Of a stretch of 64,000 nt of DNA, positions 43,311 to 51,455 are shown piece by piece; the stretch's first letter is position 1; the number at the start of each line of letters is the position of its first letter. The notes under the pieces were generated by a model, which worked only from the letters and a program-made list of their open reading frames with translations, made no database searches and was not told the origin of the DNA. Made by a program: the position numbers and the translations under genes. This stretch comes from Hymenobacter negativus (lineage in GTDB: Bacteria; Bacteroidota; Bacteroidia; Cytophagales; Hymenobacteraceae): contig NZ_JAEDAE010000009.1 in NCBI RefSeq assembly GCF_016056375.1, positions 141,259 through 205,258 on the forward strand, in the 5' to 3' direction.

Positions 43311-43898
43311 ATGCGCTACATTCTGCTCAATAAGCCCTACGAAGTCCTCACCCAGTTCACCGACGAGCACGGCCGCGCCACGCTCAAGGATTTCGTGCCC
43401 GTGCCTAACGTGTACCCCGTCGGCCGCTTGGATTTCGACAGCGAGGGCCTGCTCCTGCTCACCGACGACAAGCAGCTCCAGCACCGCCTCAGCGACCCCA
43501 AATTCAAAGTCCCGAAAACCTACTGGGCGCAGGTCGAAGGCACCGTTTCGGCCGAAGCCTTGCAGCAGCTACGGCGCGGCGTGCAGATAAAGGAAGGCCT
43601 CACTGCCCCCGGCGAGGCCACCGAGCTGCCCGAGCCGGCCCACCTCTGGGCGCGCAACCCACCCATTCGCTACCGGGCCAGCATTCCCACCAGTTGGCTG
43701 GAAATCCAGATTTCGCAGGGCATGAACCGCCAAGTGCGTAAGATGTGCGCCGCCGTGGGCCTGCCGTGTCTGCGGCTGGTGCGGGCGGCCATTGGCCCGT
43801 TGGGGCTGGGCAAGTTGCAGCCCGGCGAGTGGCGCGATTTGACGGCAGCGGAGGTGGATTCGCTGCGCAAAATATCCGGGGTAGGCCGGCGTTTCTGA
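43311..43898 (+). CDS. RsuA/RluE-family 23S rRNA pseudouridine synthase
   Basis: 195 residues. RYILLNKPYEVLTQFTD, VYPVGRLDFDSEGLLLLTDD (catalytic Asp in GRLD), PKTYWAQVEG and SWLEIQISQGMNRQVRKMCAAVGLPCLRLVRAAIGPL are the RsuA/RluB/E/F signatures. There is no N-terminal S4 domain, which fits the short RluE type (23S rRNA U2457 in E. coli). The site in this organism is inference. The alpha/beta hydrolase gene starts eight bases downstream, so the two are probably cotranscribed. Confidence 0.9.
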   Translation: MRYILLNKPYEVLTQFTDEHGRATLKDFVPVPNVYPVGRLDFDSEGLLLLTDDKQLQHRLSDPKFKVPKTYWAQVEGTVSAEALQQLRRGVQIKEGLTAPGEATELPEPAHLWARNPPIRYRASIPTSWLEIQISQGMNRQVRKMCAAVGLPCLRLVRAAIGPLGLGKLQPGEWRDLTAAEVDSLRKISGVGRRF

Positions 43899-43906
43899 GC
43901 CCAACT

Positions 43907-44920
43907 ATGCTCAAACCCTCCCGCCGCTGGCTCCTGTTGTTGCTCCTCACCGGCTTCACCGCCATGAACGCCGTGGCCTTCTTCCACGCCTGGCGCTTCA
44001 CACATTTCTCCAACGAGCCCGGCCTGCACTCGCCTAATCCCGAGCAACTCAGCCCCGGCCAAAAGCTCTGGCTGCTGCTCACCGGCATCCGCAACCCCAA
44101 GCCCCACAACGGCCCCCGGCCCGGCTTCCCGGTCGAAACCGTGCGCATCGCCAGCCCCAACGGCCCGCTCGAAGCCTGGTATGCCCGGCCCGACAGCGGC
44201 CGGGCGCGCGGCACCGTGGCCCTGTTTCACGGCTACACCAGCAGCAAGTCGCACCTCACCCACGAGGCCGGCTACTTCCGCCGCCTGGGCTATAACGTGC
44301 TGCTCGTAGACCAGACCGGCAACGGCAACTCGGCCGGATTCCGCACCACCGTGGGCTACCGCGAGGCCGACGACGTAGCGGCAGTATATCACTGGCTAAA
44401 AGATTCCACAAAGTCGTCAGGCTCCCCTCTCCATCGGAGAGGGGCCGGGGGTGAGGTTCCGGCGTCAGGCGAGCTAATTCTCTACGGCGTGAGCATGGGC
44501 GCCGTAGCCATTCTCCGCGCCGAGGCCGAGCTAGGCATCCACCCCACTGCCAACATCCTCGAATGCCCCTACGGCAACATGCGCCAGACGGCCTACAACC
44601 GCTTCGCCTCCATGCACGTGCCCGGCTTCCCGATGGCCGATTTGCTGGTGTTCTGGGGCGGCGTGCAAAACGGCTTCTGGGCTTTCGGCCTCAACGCCGA
44701 GCATTACGCCAGCCAAATCCACACGCCCACCCTTCTGCTCTGGGGCACCGCCGACCCGCGCGTCACCCGCGCCGAAACCGATGCCATCTTCGCCCACCTC
44801 GCCGGCTCTAAAGTGCGCCACGATTTCGAGGGCATTGGCCACGAACCTTATTGGAAACGTTATGGGGCGGAATGGGAGCGGCAGGTGTGGGTGTTTCTGA
44901 GTTCAGCACATCTAGAATAG
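43907..44920 (+). CDS. membrane-anchored alpha/beta hydrolase with an in-frame repeat insertion
   Basis: 337 residues from the ATG at 43907. An N-terminal TM helix (RRWLLLLLLTGFTAMNAVAFFH) precedes an alpha/beta-hydrolase fold: GTVALFHGYTSSKSHL (oxyanion region), VLLVDQTGNGNSAGFRTT, LILYGVSMGAVAIL (nucleophile Ser in G-x-S-x-G), TPTLLLWGTADPRV (acid Asp) and GIGHEPY (His). Between the lid and nucleophile strand lies SGSPLHRRGAGGEVPAS. It is encoded by a hairpin repeat (44421-44460) and keeps the frame. The substrate is unknown. The insertion falls in a surface loop, so activity is probably kept (inference). Confidence 0.85.
   Translation: MLKPSRRWLLLLLLTGFTAMNAVAFFHAWRFTHFSNEPGLHSPNPEQLSPGQKLWLLLTGIRNPKPHNGPRPGFPVETVRIASPNGPLEAWYARPDSGRARGTVALFHGYTSSKSHLTHEAGYFRRLGYNVLLVDQTGNGNSAGFRTTVGYREADDVAAVYHWLKDSTKSSGSPLHRRGAGGEVPASGELILYGVSMGAVAILRAEAELGIHPTANILECPYGNMRQTAYNRFASMHVPGFPMADLLVFWGGVQNGFWAFGLNAEHYASQIHTPTLLLWGTADPRVTRAETDAIFAHLAGSKVRHDFEGIGHEPYWKRYGAEWERQVWVFLSSAHLE
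44421..44460 (+). repeat. hairpin repeat inside a coding region (CCCCTCTCC type)
   Basis: CCCCTCTCC at 44424-44432 pairs with GGAGAGGGG at 44436-44444, followed by CCGGGGGTGAGGTT. I recall this unit as a high-copy intergenic repeat in Hymenobacter-like genomes. Here it lies in frame in the hydrolase gene. Confidence 0.7.
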
Positions 44921-44952
44921 CGGTTCAATCAATTTTCTTCCGGCTGCTCAAT

Positions 44953-45543
44953 TCAGGTCTCGTAGCTTGAAAGAAACTTCCGTTGCCAATGCCTCTTTTC
45001 GATGCTCCTGATATTCTCAGCTGTTTTTAGTGAATCCAGAAAATGGCTTAAAATCTTCAATTCATTATCGTCGGGGTTACCCAAAAACGGCGTGGGATAA
45101 ATCGCATTTCCGTAGCAGTTACGCACTTTTTCCGGAGTGTCGTCCACTATTAAAATTCTGTTTATATCAAACCCGAGCCGCCGCACTTTTTTCAGCAGCT
45201 TGGCATACTCGTAGTGGCTGGCTCCGTCCAGATTATAGTAGCCATATTCATCAATTTGGGGCACAACCAGTGGTGTGCAGCGCGAGCGACCCCACACGAA
45301 TACCAGCTTTATTTCAACCGGAAATATTTGCTCAACCACCTGCTTCACGTAATCGTCGCTAGCCGATGACCAAACGGCTATATCAAATATCTCCGCGCAA
45401 GAAGCCAGAAAGGCATCCAATCCCGGCCTTCTGTACACGTAATAATGGTAGAGCTGAAACGCGTAATCGTCGCCCAGCTTGGTAGCAGTTGCGTGGATGA
45501 GTGTTTCGTCAAGGTCCAGAATCAATAGAATTTTACTTTCCAT
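44953..45543 (-). CDS. HAD phosphatase of the FCP1/NLI-interacting-factor type
   Basis: 196 residues from the ATG at 45541-45543. ILLILDLDETLIHA carries the DxDxT catalytic motif (D10, D12), followed by YYVYRRPGLDAFLASCAEIFDIAVWSSASDDYVKQVVEQIFP and ILIVDDTPEKVRNCYGNAIYPTPFLG. This layout is that of the CTD-phosphatase-like (FCP1/SCP) HAD family, best known in eukaryotes but present sporadically in bacteria. The bacterial substrate is unknown. GC content is well below the neighbours, which hints at recent acquisition. Divergent from dnaK. Confidence 0.85.
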   Translation of the reverse strand: MESKILLILDLDETLIHATATKLGDDYAFQLYHYYVYRRPGLDAFLASCAEIFDIAVWSSASDDYVKQVVEQIFPVEIKLVFVWGRSRCTPLVVPQIDEYGYYNLDGASHYEYAKLLKKVRRLGFDINRILIVDDTPEKVRNCYGNAIYPTPFLGNPDDNELKILSHFLDSLKTAENIRSIEKRHWQRKFLSSYET

Positions 45544-45657
45544 AGCTAGTAGCAAGGTAATCCAGACTTCACTTCCGCCCCCTTGTCAGGAAAATTTTGG
45601 CTGTTTGCAACAAATCCCGCCACCGCGTCGGATAACCTCCACCTTACCCGCCGAAGC

Positions 45658-45674
45658 GGTGACAATCTGTCACC
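45658..45674. promoter_or_regulatory. perfect palindrome GGTGACA-N3-TGTCACC upstream of dnaK
   Basis: A 7-3-7 perfect inverted repeat lies 102 bases before the dnaK ATG. A TACGTTGC sequence (possible -7 box) begins 14 bases downstream, so the palindrome would cover the -33 region. It is not the CIRCE sequence. A heat-shock operator is inferred. Confidence 0.55.
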
Positions 45675-45776
45675 AAAACGACGCTGGTACGTTGCTTGTA
45701 ATCCCCCGGTAGCGGCGGCAACGCGGCACTCCAACCTGACAAATTCCACTCTTCTTAACCCAACACACCCCCTATC

Positions 45777-47717
45777 ATGGGCAAAATAATCGGCATTGAC
45801 CTCGGCACCACCAACTCGTGCGTAGCCGTAATGGAAGGCAACGAACCCGTTGTAATTCCCAACAGCGAAGGCCGCCGCACCACCCCCAGCATCGTCGCTT
45901 TCCTCGACGGGGGCAAGGGCGAGCGCAAAGTGGGCGACCCGGCCAAGCGCCAGGCCGTGACCAACCCCAAGAATACGATTTCCAGCATCAAGCGCTTCAT
46001 GGGCCGCCACTTCAACGAGGTGACTGCTGAGCAGAAGCACGTTTCCTACGAAGTAGTGGCCGGTGCCAACAACACCGTAGCCGTGAAAATCGGCGACCGC
46101 AACTATACGCCGCAGGAAATCTCGGCCATGGTGCTCCAGAAAATGAAGCAAACCGCTGAGGACTACCTCGGCCAGCCCGTAACCGAAGCCGTTATCACGG
46201 TACCCGCTTACTTCAACGACGCCCAGCGCCAGGCCACCAAAGAAGCTGGTGCCATCGCCGGCCTCGACGTGAAGCGCATCATCAACGAGCCCACGGCCGC
46301 TGCTTTGGCCTACGGCTTGGATAAGAAGCACAAAGACCAGAAAATTGCCGTGTACGACCTCGGCGGTGGCACGTTCGACATCTCCATCCTGGAACTCGGC
46401 GATGGCGTGTTTGAAGTGCTGAGCACCAACGGCGACACCCACCTCGGCGGTGACGACTTCGACCAGGTTATCATCAATTTCCTGGCTGACCAGTTCAGCA
46501 GCGAAAACGAAGGCCTCGACCTGCGCAAAGACCCCATGGCCCTCCAGCGCCTGAAAGAAGCCGCTGAGAAAGCCAAAGTGGAGCTTTCGAGCTCGACCGA
46601 AACCGAAATCAACCTGCCTTACATCACCGCCACGGCCTCGGGCCCCAAGCACCTGGTGGTGAAACTGAGCCGCGCCAAATTTGAGCAGCTCGCCGATGAC
46701 CTCGTGCGCCGCTCGATGGAGCCCGTGAAAAAGGCCCTGCAAGACGCCGGCTTGTCGACTTCCGACATCAACGAGGTTATCCTCGTGGGTGGCTCGACCC
46801 GCATTCCCCGTATTCAGGAGGAAGTGGAGAAGTTCTTCGGCAAGAAGCCTTCGAAAGGCGTGAACCCCGACGAAGTGGTGGCCATCGGTGCTGCCATCCA
46901 AGGCGGTGTACTGACCGGCGAAGTGAAAGACGTGTTGCTGCTCGACGTGACTCCGCTTTCGCTCGGCATCGAAACGATGGGCGGCGTGATGACCAAGCTC
47001 ATCGAGTCGAACACCACCATCCCGACCAAGAAATCGGAAACCTTCTCGACAGCTTCGGACAACCAGCCTTCGGTAGAAATCCACGTGCTGCAAGGCGAAC
47101 GTCCGCTGGCCGCGCAGAACCGCACCATCGGCAAGTTCCACCTCGACAGCATCCCGCCCGCACCCCGTGGCGTGCCGCAAATTGAGGTAATCTTCGACAT
47201 CGACGCAAACGGCATCCTGAACGTAACCGCCAAAGACAAAGGCACCGGCAAGGAGCAGAAAATCCGTATCGAAGCCAGCAGCGGCCTGAGCGAGGACGAC
47301 ATCAAGCGCATGCGCGACGAAGCCGCCGCCAACGCCGAAGCCGACAAAGCCGAGACCGAGCGCATCACGAAAGTGAACGCCGCCGACTCGATGATTTTCC
47401 AGACCGAGAAGCAGCTGAAAGAGTACGGTGAAAAGCTGAGCGGTGGCAACAAAACCGCCATCGAAGGCGCTCTTGCCGACCTCAAATCGGCCCACGAAGC
47501 CAAAGACCTCGCTCGTATCGACACCGCCATGGAGGCCATGAATGCCGCCTGGCAGGCTGCCTCGCAGGAGATGTACGCCGCTGGCGGCGCCGAAGGCGGC
47601 CAGCCCGGCGGGGGCTTCCCCGGCGGCGACGGCCAGCCCCAGGACGGCAACGGCCAGGGCCAGCCCGCCGGCGACCACGTGACCGACGTGGACTACGAAG
47701 AAGTAGACGGTAAATAA
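45777..47717 (+). CDS. dnaK: Chaperone protein DnaK (Hsp70)
   Basis: 646 residues. GKIIGIDLGTTNSCVAVMEG opens the ATPase domain. IINEPTAAALAYGLDKK, YDLGGGTFDISILELGDGVFEV and VGGSTRIPRIQ follow; the linker is DVLLLDVTPLSLGIETMGG. The substrate-binding domain and helical lid end in a Gly/Gln-rich tail and DVDYEEVDGK, the EEVD-like end. ATP-driven folding of client proteins with DnaJ and GrpE, whose genes are not next to it. It is monocistronic with a strong terminator. The long open frame on the opposite strand is a codon-bias shadow. Confidence 0.98.
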   Translation: MGKIIGIDLGTTNSCVAVMEGNEPVVIPNSEGRRTTPSIVAFLDGGKGERKVGDPAKRQAVTNPKNTISSIKRFMGRHFNEVTAEQKHVSYEVVAGANNTVAVKIGDRNYTPQEISAMVLQKMKQTAEDYLGQPVTEAVITVPAYFNDAQRQATKEAGAIAGLDVKRIINEPTAAALAYGLDKKHKDQKIAVYDLGGGTFDISILELGDGVFEVLSTNGDTHLGGDDFDQVIINFLADQFSSENEGLDLRKDPMALQRLKEAAEKAKVELSSSTETEINLPYITATASGPKHLVVKLSRAKFEQLADDLVRRSMEPVKKALQDAGLSTSDINEVILVGGSTRIPRIQEEVEKFFGKKPSKGVNPDEVVAIGAAIQGGVLTGEVKDVLLLDVTPLSLGIETMGGVMTKLIESNTTIPTKKSETFSTASDNQPSVEIHVLQGERPLAAQNRTIGKFHLDSIPPAPRGVPQIEVIFDIDANGILNVTAKDKGTGKEQKIRIEASSGLSEDDIKRMRDEAAANAEADKAETERITKVNAADSMIFQTEKQLKEYGEKLSGGNKTAIEGALADLKSAHEAKDLARIDTAMEAMNAAWQAASQEMYAAGGAEGGQPGGGFPGGDGQPQDGNGQGQPAGDHVTDVDYEEVDGK

Positions 47718-47766
47718 GGACCGCAGATTGTAACGGATTTGACTGATTACACAGATTCAGATTCGT
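47718..47766. repeat. GGATT-type dispersed repeat after dnaK
   Basis: GGACCGCAGATT, GATTACACAGATT and similar steps match the pattern at 16876-16921. It begins immediately after the dnaK stop codon and precedes its terminator. Confidence 0.5.
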
Positions 47767-47772
47767 TTTAGG

Positions 47773-47802
47773 AAAGGCCGGAGGCGTATGCTTCCGGCCT
47801 TT
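47773..47802 (+). terminator. dnaK terminator
   Basis: Arms 47773-47785 and 47790-47802 (13 bases, one mismatch) followed by a T7 run. Confidence 0.85.
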
Positions 47803-47819
47803 TTTTGTAGGTTTATGGC

Positions 47820-48599
47820 ATGTTGACTTGCTGGAATTGTAAGCTTTGGCTGATTGGGCTTCTGGTGTTTTTGAGTAGTGCTGCTGCAATGGCGCAGGAT
47901 AAACCAGCGCTAGGAGGCTCGGGGGCCGCACCAGCTGCCAAGATTTCGGTGCGGCCGCTTCCTGGCCACGCCAGCACGGCCGACACTTCCCGGTTTCCGC
48001 TTACTTACTGCATTGCATTACCGACCATTACCCCTGCCGAGCAGTGGGAGAAAGACTACGCCCGCTACCAGCGGCTACTGCCTCCCGAAATCAAGAAGAC
48101 CCAGCTGGGCCTTGATTTTATGGCACCCAACGGCGTAGATACCTGGTGGTGCGCCAACTCGGCCAGCCCCTACGCCCAGTTGGATACGGCCACCCGCATT
48201 GCCGACGCCCAACGCCTGGTTGGCGAATGGCACGGCGTGGCCAACCGGCTTATCACGCACATCGACTCGTTTTCGATAGCCGACCAGAAGTTTTACCGCA
48301 GCGTGGCCGCGAAGGACACCCCCGGCCCGTTCACGGTCCGGTTCACGGAGAGTAAGCTGGAGCTGAAGCCGGCCTCGCTGCGCCGAAACCGAAACCACCG
48401 CAACTACGTGCTGCTCAACCAGCGCTACCTGCTGCTGTACGGAACAGCGAAAAGCAGTGGCAACGTGTCGCTGGTGGGGCTGGACCCGGCGGGCCGGCTC
48501 GTGTTTCACACCAGCACCGTAGTCGAGCGCAAAGTGCGCGGCCAGTTTCTCACTTACCAAACGGTAACCCGCCAGCTCATTTGCGAGCGCACGCCATAA
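47820..48599 (+). CDS. secreted protein of unknown function
   Basis: 259 residues. A signal peptide (LWLIGLLVFLSSAAAMAQ) is clear. The mature part has RFPLTYCIALPTITPAEQWEKDYARYQRLLP, WWCANSASPYAQLDTATRIADAQRLVGEWHGVANRLITHIDSFSIADQKFYRSV, and a C-terminal beta region. The AQRLVGEWHGVANR stretch resembles the first strand of lipocalin-like domains. I cannot name a family. It follows the dnaK terminator by 17 bases and precedes the next gene by 26, so it may be cotranscribed with 48626-49288. Confidence 0.75.
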   Translation: MLTCWNCKLWLIGLLVFLSSAAAMAQDKPALGGSGAAPAAKISVRPLPGHASTADTSRFPLTYCIALPTITPAEQWEKDYARYQRLLPPEIKKTQLGLDFMAPNGVDTWWCANSASPYAQLDTATRIADAQRLVGEWHGVANRLITHIDSFSIADQKFYRSVAAKDTPGPFTVRFTESKLELKPASLRRNRNHRNYVLLNQRYLLLYGTAKSSGNVSLVGLDPAGRLVFHTSTVVERKVRGQFLTYQTVTRQLICERTP

Positions 48600-48625
48600 A
48601 TTGGCAGTCCCCCATAGCTTTTTCC

Positions 48626-49288
48626 ATGCTTGACTTTCTACCATTCCAGTCGTTTCCCTCGGCCGAGGCGGCCCAACCGTTGCTGACGATGCTGCGGCAG
48701 CGCGCCATTCCCTTCGAAACCGGCACCGACACCGGCGAGCCCGTTTTCAACCCCGCCTTCACCTTCAACAACACCTACGCCACCTTCGTGGTGAAGCTGC
48801 ACGGGGCCGACTTTGAGTGGGTGCGCCGCTTGCAGGAAGAGGCTAACCGCGACGCCCTCGCTTCGCTCAGCCCCGACCATTACCTGTTCAGCTTCTCCGA
48901 TGCCGAGCTGTTCGACCTGCTGGCCAAGCCCGACGAGTGGAGCCCCCTCGACGTGAGCCTGGCCGGGCAGCTGCTGCGGCAGCGGGGCCGCGATGTATCG
49001 GCCGATGCCGTCCGGCTGCTGCGCGAGCACCGCGTGGTGGAGCAGAACCAGCCGGAGCGGAACAACACCGGCCGCATTCGCCTGGGGTATTTGTTTGCGT
49101 TGCTGGGCGGTTTTGGGGCCATTTTTATGGGTTGGGAGCTGTACTCGCACAAGAAAACTCTGAACGATGGCCGCCAAATCCCCGGCTATTCGGCCCGCGA
49201 CCGGGTGCACGGCCTGCGCATTATGACACTTGGGGCGGCCAGCCTCATCCTCTGGATTGCGTGGCGCGTGGCGATGATGCCGCAATAG
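48626..49288 (+). CDS. two-TM membrane protein with DUF2007-like N-terminus
   Basis: 220 residues from the ATG at 48626. The N-terminal 75 residues (FPSAEAAQPLLTMLRQRAIPFETGTDTG...TFVVKLHGADFEWVRRLQEEANRD) look like the DUF2007 signal-transducing fold, in which EAxxxxxxLxxxGIPxE and a VxxxDxxxAxxLL helix alternate; this is a tentative match. A middle charged region has DVSLAGQLLRQRGRDVSADAVRLLREHRVVEQNQPE. Two TM helices (about 155-172 and 200-217) end it. Role unknown. Confidence 0.7.
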   Translation: MLDFLPFQSFPSAEAAQPLLTMLRQRAIPFETGTDTGEPVFNPAFTFNNTYATFVVKLHGADFEWVRRLQEEANRDALASLSPDHYLFSFSDAELFDLLAKPDEWSPLDVSLAGQLLRQRGRDVSADAVRLLREHRVVEQNQPERNNTGRIRLGYLFALLGGFGAIFMGWELYSHKKTLNDGRQIPGYSARDRVHGLRIMTLGAASLILWIAWRVAMMPQ

Positions 49289-49295
49289 CCGGGCT

Positions 49296-49303
49296 TACCT
49301 TTG
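49296..49303 (+). promoter_or_regulatory. Bacteroidota -7 box (TACCTTTG)
   Basis: Exact match seven bases after the preceding stop codon and 89 bases before the lipoprotein ATG at 49393. Confidence 0.45.
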
Positions 49304-49392
49304 CAGCCATTGGCCCCGCATTCGCGTAAGCACGCCCACGGCGGCGCTTAGTGCCAGTCCTGCGTCTATTTCGATTTTTTGCTTCCCTTTTT

Positions 49393-50055
49393 ATGAAAGT
49401 TTCTTCCTTCCCGTCTCCCGCCCGCGCTCTGGCTTTGGGCTCGCTGCTCATCACCGCCGCTTCGTGCAGCGTGAGCGAACAAGTAAAAGACAAGCCCACC
49501 GGCAAAAACGTCTCGACCGAAGCCCTCGAAAACGAAGCGTACAGCCTGATGCAGTACCGGCTCAATTTCATCGACGAAGCTAAGCTCGGCGGCCAGGACA
49601 TCTTGTTTGTGCGCCAGGCCACCGACATTGCCTCGCCCCAGCAGGCCCAGCTCCAAACCGCGCTGCAAAAGGGCAACCTGCCCCTGCACCTCAAAATGCG
49701 CGTTTACGCCAAAAATCCCAGCGCCACTACCAGCGTCCAGCTCAAGCAGCTCGACTACAAGCTACTCCTCGACGGCAAGGAGCTGACCACTGGTACCACC
49801 GGTGCGGACACCTCCGTAGAGTCCAGCGCAATCGAAACCCTGCCCATCAGCGTTGACCTCAACGTGAAGTCGGCGCAGCTCGCCGGCAGCACCCCGGCCG
49901 CCTTCGCCGCCGGCCTCACCGATTTCACCGCTGCTAACCGCCGCCTCACCGTGCAGATTCGGCCTATGTACGTGGGGGCCAACGGACGCCAGGTGCCACC
50001 CACCAACTTTGAAACCGTGGAACTGGTGACGGCGAAAAAAGCCGCAGTAAAGTAG
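49393..50055 (+). CDS. LEA type 2-like lipoprotein
   Basis: 220 residues from the ATG at 49393. Lipobox ITAASCSVS. The mature part has long alternating strands: LPLHLKMRVYAKNPSATTSVQLKQLDYKLLLDGKELTTGTTGADTSV, then LPISVDLNVKSAQLAGS. The NPxxxxVxLxxLDYxLxLDGxxLxxG order is the LEA type 2/WHy domain, a beta-sandwich used in desiccation proteins and many Bacteroidota lipoproteins. Its role in this cell is unknown. A -7 box lies 89 bases upstream and a strong terminator follows. Confidence 0.75.
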   Translation: MKVSSFPSPARALALGSLLITAASCSVSEQVKDKPTGKNVSTEALENEAYSLMQYRLNFIDEAKLGGQDILFVRQATDIASPQQAQLQTALQKGNLPLHLKMRVYAKNPSATTSVQLKQLDYKLLLDGKELTTGTTGADTSVESSAIETLPISVDLNVKSAQLAGSTPAAFAAGLTDFTAANRRLTVQIRPMYVGANGRQVPPTNFETVELVTAKKAAVK

Positions 50056-50086
50056 CGCGAAACGCACGGCGCTACCCGCGCTGCCT

Positions 50087-50134
50087 AAAAAAGAACGTCA
50101 TGCTTCGAGTTTGCTCGGCATGACGTTCTTTTTT
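50087..50134. terminator. bidirectional terminator, 17-bp perfect stem
   Basis: Arms 50087-50103 and 50118-50134 are complementary and include A6 and T7 ends, with an inner CGAG/CTCG pair. It sits between the convergent LEA-like and EEP genes. Confidence 0.9.
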
Positions 50135-50154
50135 TAATAGCCCTTCGGCCCGCA

Positions 50155-51273
50155 TTACTCATTGCCGGCCGCCACGTCTTCCACGCCTTCTTCAATCTTC
50201 TCCTCGGCCTCCTGGTGGTCGTCGGAGTCGGCGGCTTCGAGTTCGTTTTCCTGTTCCTGCCAGCCCTGCGGCTCGTAGCTGAGGCGAATGTAGATGGGGT
50301 AGTGGTCGGAGCCGATGTGGGTGAGGCGGCGCAGGTCCTGCAAGCGGAAGTGGGCCGAGTGGAACACGTGGTCGAGGGGCCAGCGCAGCAGCTTGTAATC
50401 GGCGTGGAAGGTGGGCAGCAGGCCGCGCCCGATGCGCGGGTCGAGCAGCCGCGACAGCCGCCGGAACAGCTCCGACGTGTGCGACCACGCCACGTCGTTG
50501 AGGTCGCCGGCCACGATGGTGGGTCCGTCGTGGTGCTGAATGACCTTGCCCACCACTAGCAATTCCGCGTCGCGGCGGGCGCTGGTTTTCGATTCCTGCG
50601 GAGCCGGCGGCTTGGGGTGCAGAAAGTGTAGGTTGACGGTGAGGCCGCTGGGCAGCCGCACGCAACCGTGAAACGACGGAATATCGGGGTCGAGAATGTA
50701 GTGAATCCGCGGTTCCACCAGCGGCAGGCGCGAGAACACCAGCATGCCGTAGGTGTTGGGCAGCGGGGCGTGGCAGGTGTAAGGGTAGTCTTTTTCGATG
50801 CGCTGAAGCTGGCTTAGCCACCAGTCGTCGGTTTCCACGGCCAGCACCACATCGGGCCGCAGGTGCTTGATGTGACCCAGCAGGCGCGAGGCATCCCGGT
50901 TATACATCAGCACATTGGCCACAATAATGCTGAGGTGGTGAGCGTCATCATCGGCCGGGCGGCTGGCATCGGACACCTGTTTGCGGTGCAGCGGCGTGTA
51001 GGGCCAGATGCGGCTGAATTGGTACACCACCGCCACCGCCAGACTCACCACAAACAAGCTGTTGCCGAAGCTACGCGGCGTGGGCAGGGCCAGCGCCGCA
51101 CCCAGGCTCAGCAGCAATGCGGCCACAATTTGCAAGCGCGGAAAGTCGCAGATGCGAATCCACCACGCGGTTTGACGGAACACGGGCAGCAGCGTCACGA
51201 GTAGGCCCGCGCCTCCGATTACCCATACCACCCAGTGGCCAGTGGTCAGCATTGCAGAAAGAAAAGTGGGCAT
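50155..51273 (-). CDS. membrane-anchored endonuclease/exonuclease/phosphatase (EEP) family protein
   Basis: 372 residues. Three N-terminal TM helices (about 12-32, 45-62, 68-85) precede an EEP domain: IIVANVLMYNRDASRL (Asn of block I), DVVLAVETDDWW (metal Glu), VNLHFLHP, TIVAGDLNDVAWSHT (GDxN) and HIGSDHYPIYI (SDHxP). The C-terminal 40 residues are highly acidic and repeat E/D runs. This architecture is common in Bacteroidota; members act on phosphodiesters such as sphingolipid head groups or nucleic acids, and the substrate is open here. A hairpin element lies upstream. Confidence 0.87.
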   Translation of the reverse strand: MPTFLSAMLTTGHWVVWVIGGAGLLVTLLPVFRQTAWWIRICDFPRLQIVAALLLSLGAALALPTPRSFGNSLFVVSLAVAVVYQFSRIWPYTPLHRKQVSDASRPADDDAHHLSIIVANVLMYNRDASRLLGHIKHLRPDVVLAVETDDWWLSQLQRIEKDYPYTCHAPLPNTYGMLVFSRLPLVEPRIHYILDPDIPSFHGCVRLPSGLTVNLHFLHPKPPAPQESKTSARRDAELLVVGKVIQHHDGPTIVAGDLNDVAWSHTSELFRRLSRLLDPRIGRGLLPTFHADYKLLRWPLDHVFHSAHFRLQDLRRLTHIGSDHYPIYIRLSYEPQGWQEQENELEAADSDDHQEAEEKIEEGVEDVAAGNE

Positions 51274-51318
51274 TAAAAGGGAAGCGGGTCGGATTGAATT
51301 ATTGAGTATAGTGGGCCG

Positions 51319-51427
51319 CCGTCTGTCATCCTGAGCACGGCGAAGGACCTTGTACCGCTGAACAATTGCTGTAATCCGGCAGTGCGAGCGTGATAAGGTT
51401 CTTCGCGGCGCTCAGGATGACAGACGG
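51319..51427. repeat. palindromic element, TGTCATnnnGAnC superfamily (copy 3)
   Basis: Arms 51319-51351 and 51395-51427 agree at 30 of 33 positions and include TGTCATCCTGAGC. The centre is 43 bases. It lies between the EEP gene and purE, both on the minus strand. Confidence 0.85.
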
Positions 51428-51455
51428 CTGCGCTCGGCATGGCGTTTACCGCTCC

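Noticed and set aside
45658..45674. CIRCE/HrcA operator upstream of dnaK
   Set aside because: The palindrome sequence and spacing (7-3-7) differ from CIRCE (9-9-9).
45546..47678. 710-codon open frame on the minus strand opposite dnaK
   Set aside because: It mirrors dnaK almost completely, its product is Gly/Val/Phe-rich with no domain, and GC-rich codon bias makes such antisense frames common. dnaK is certain.
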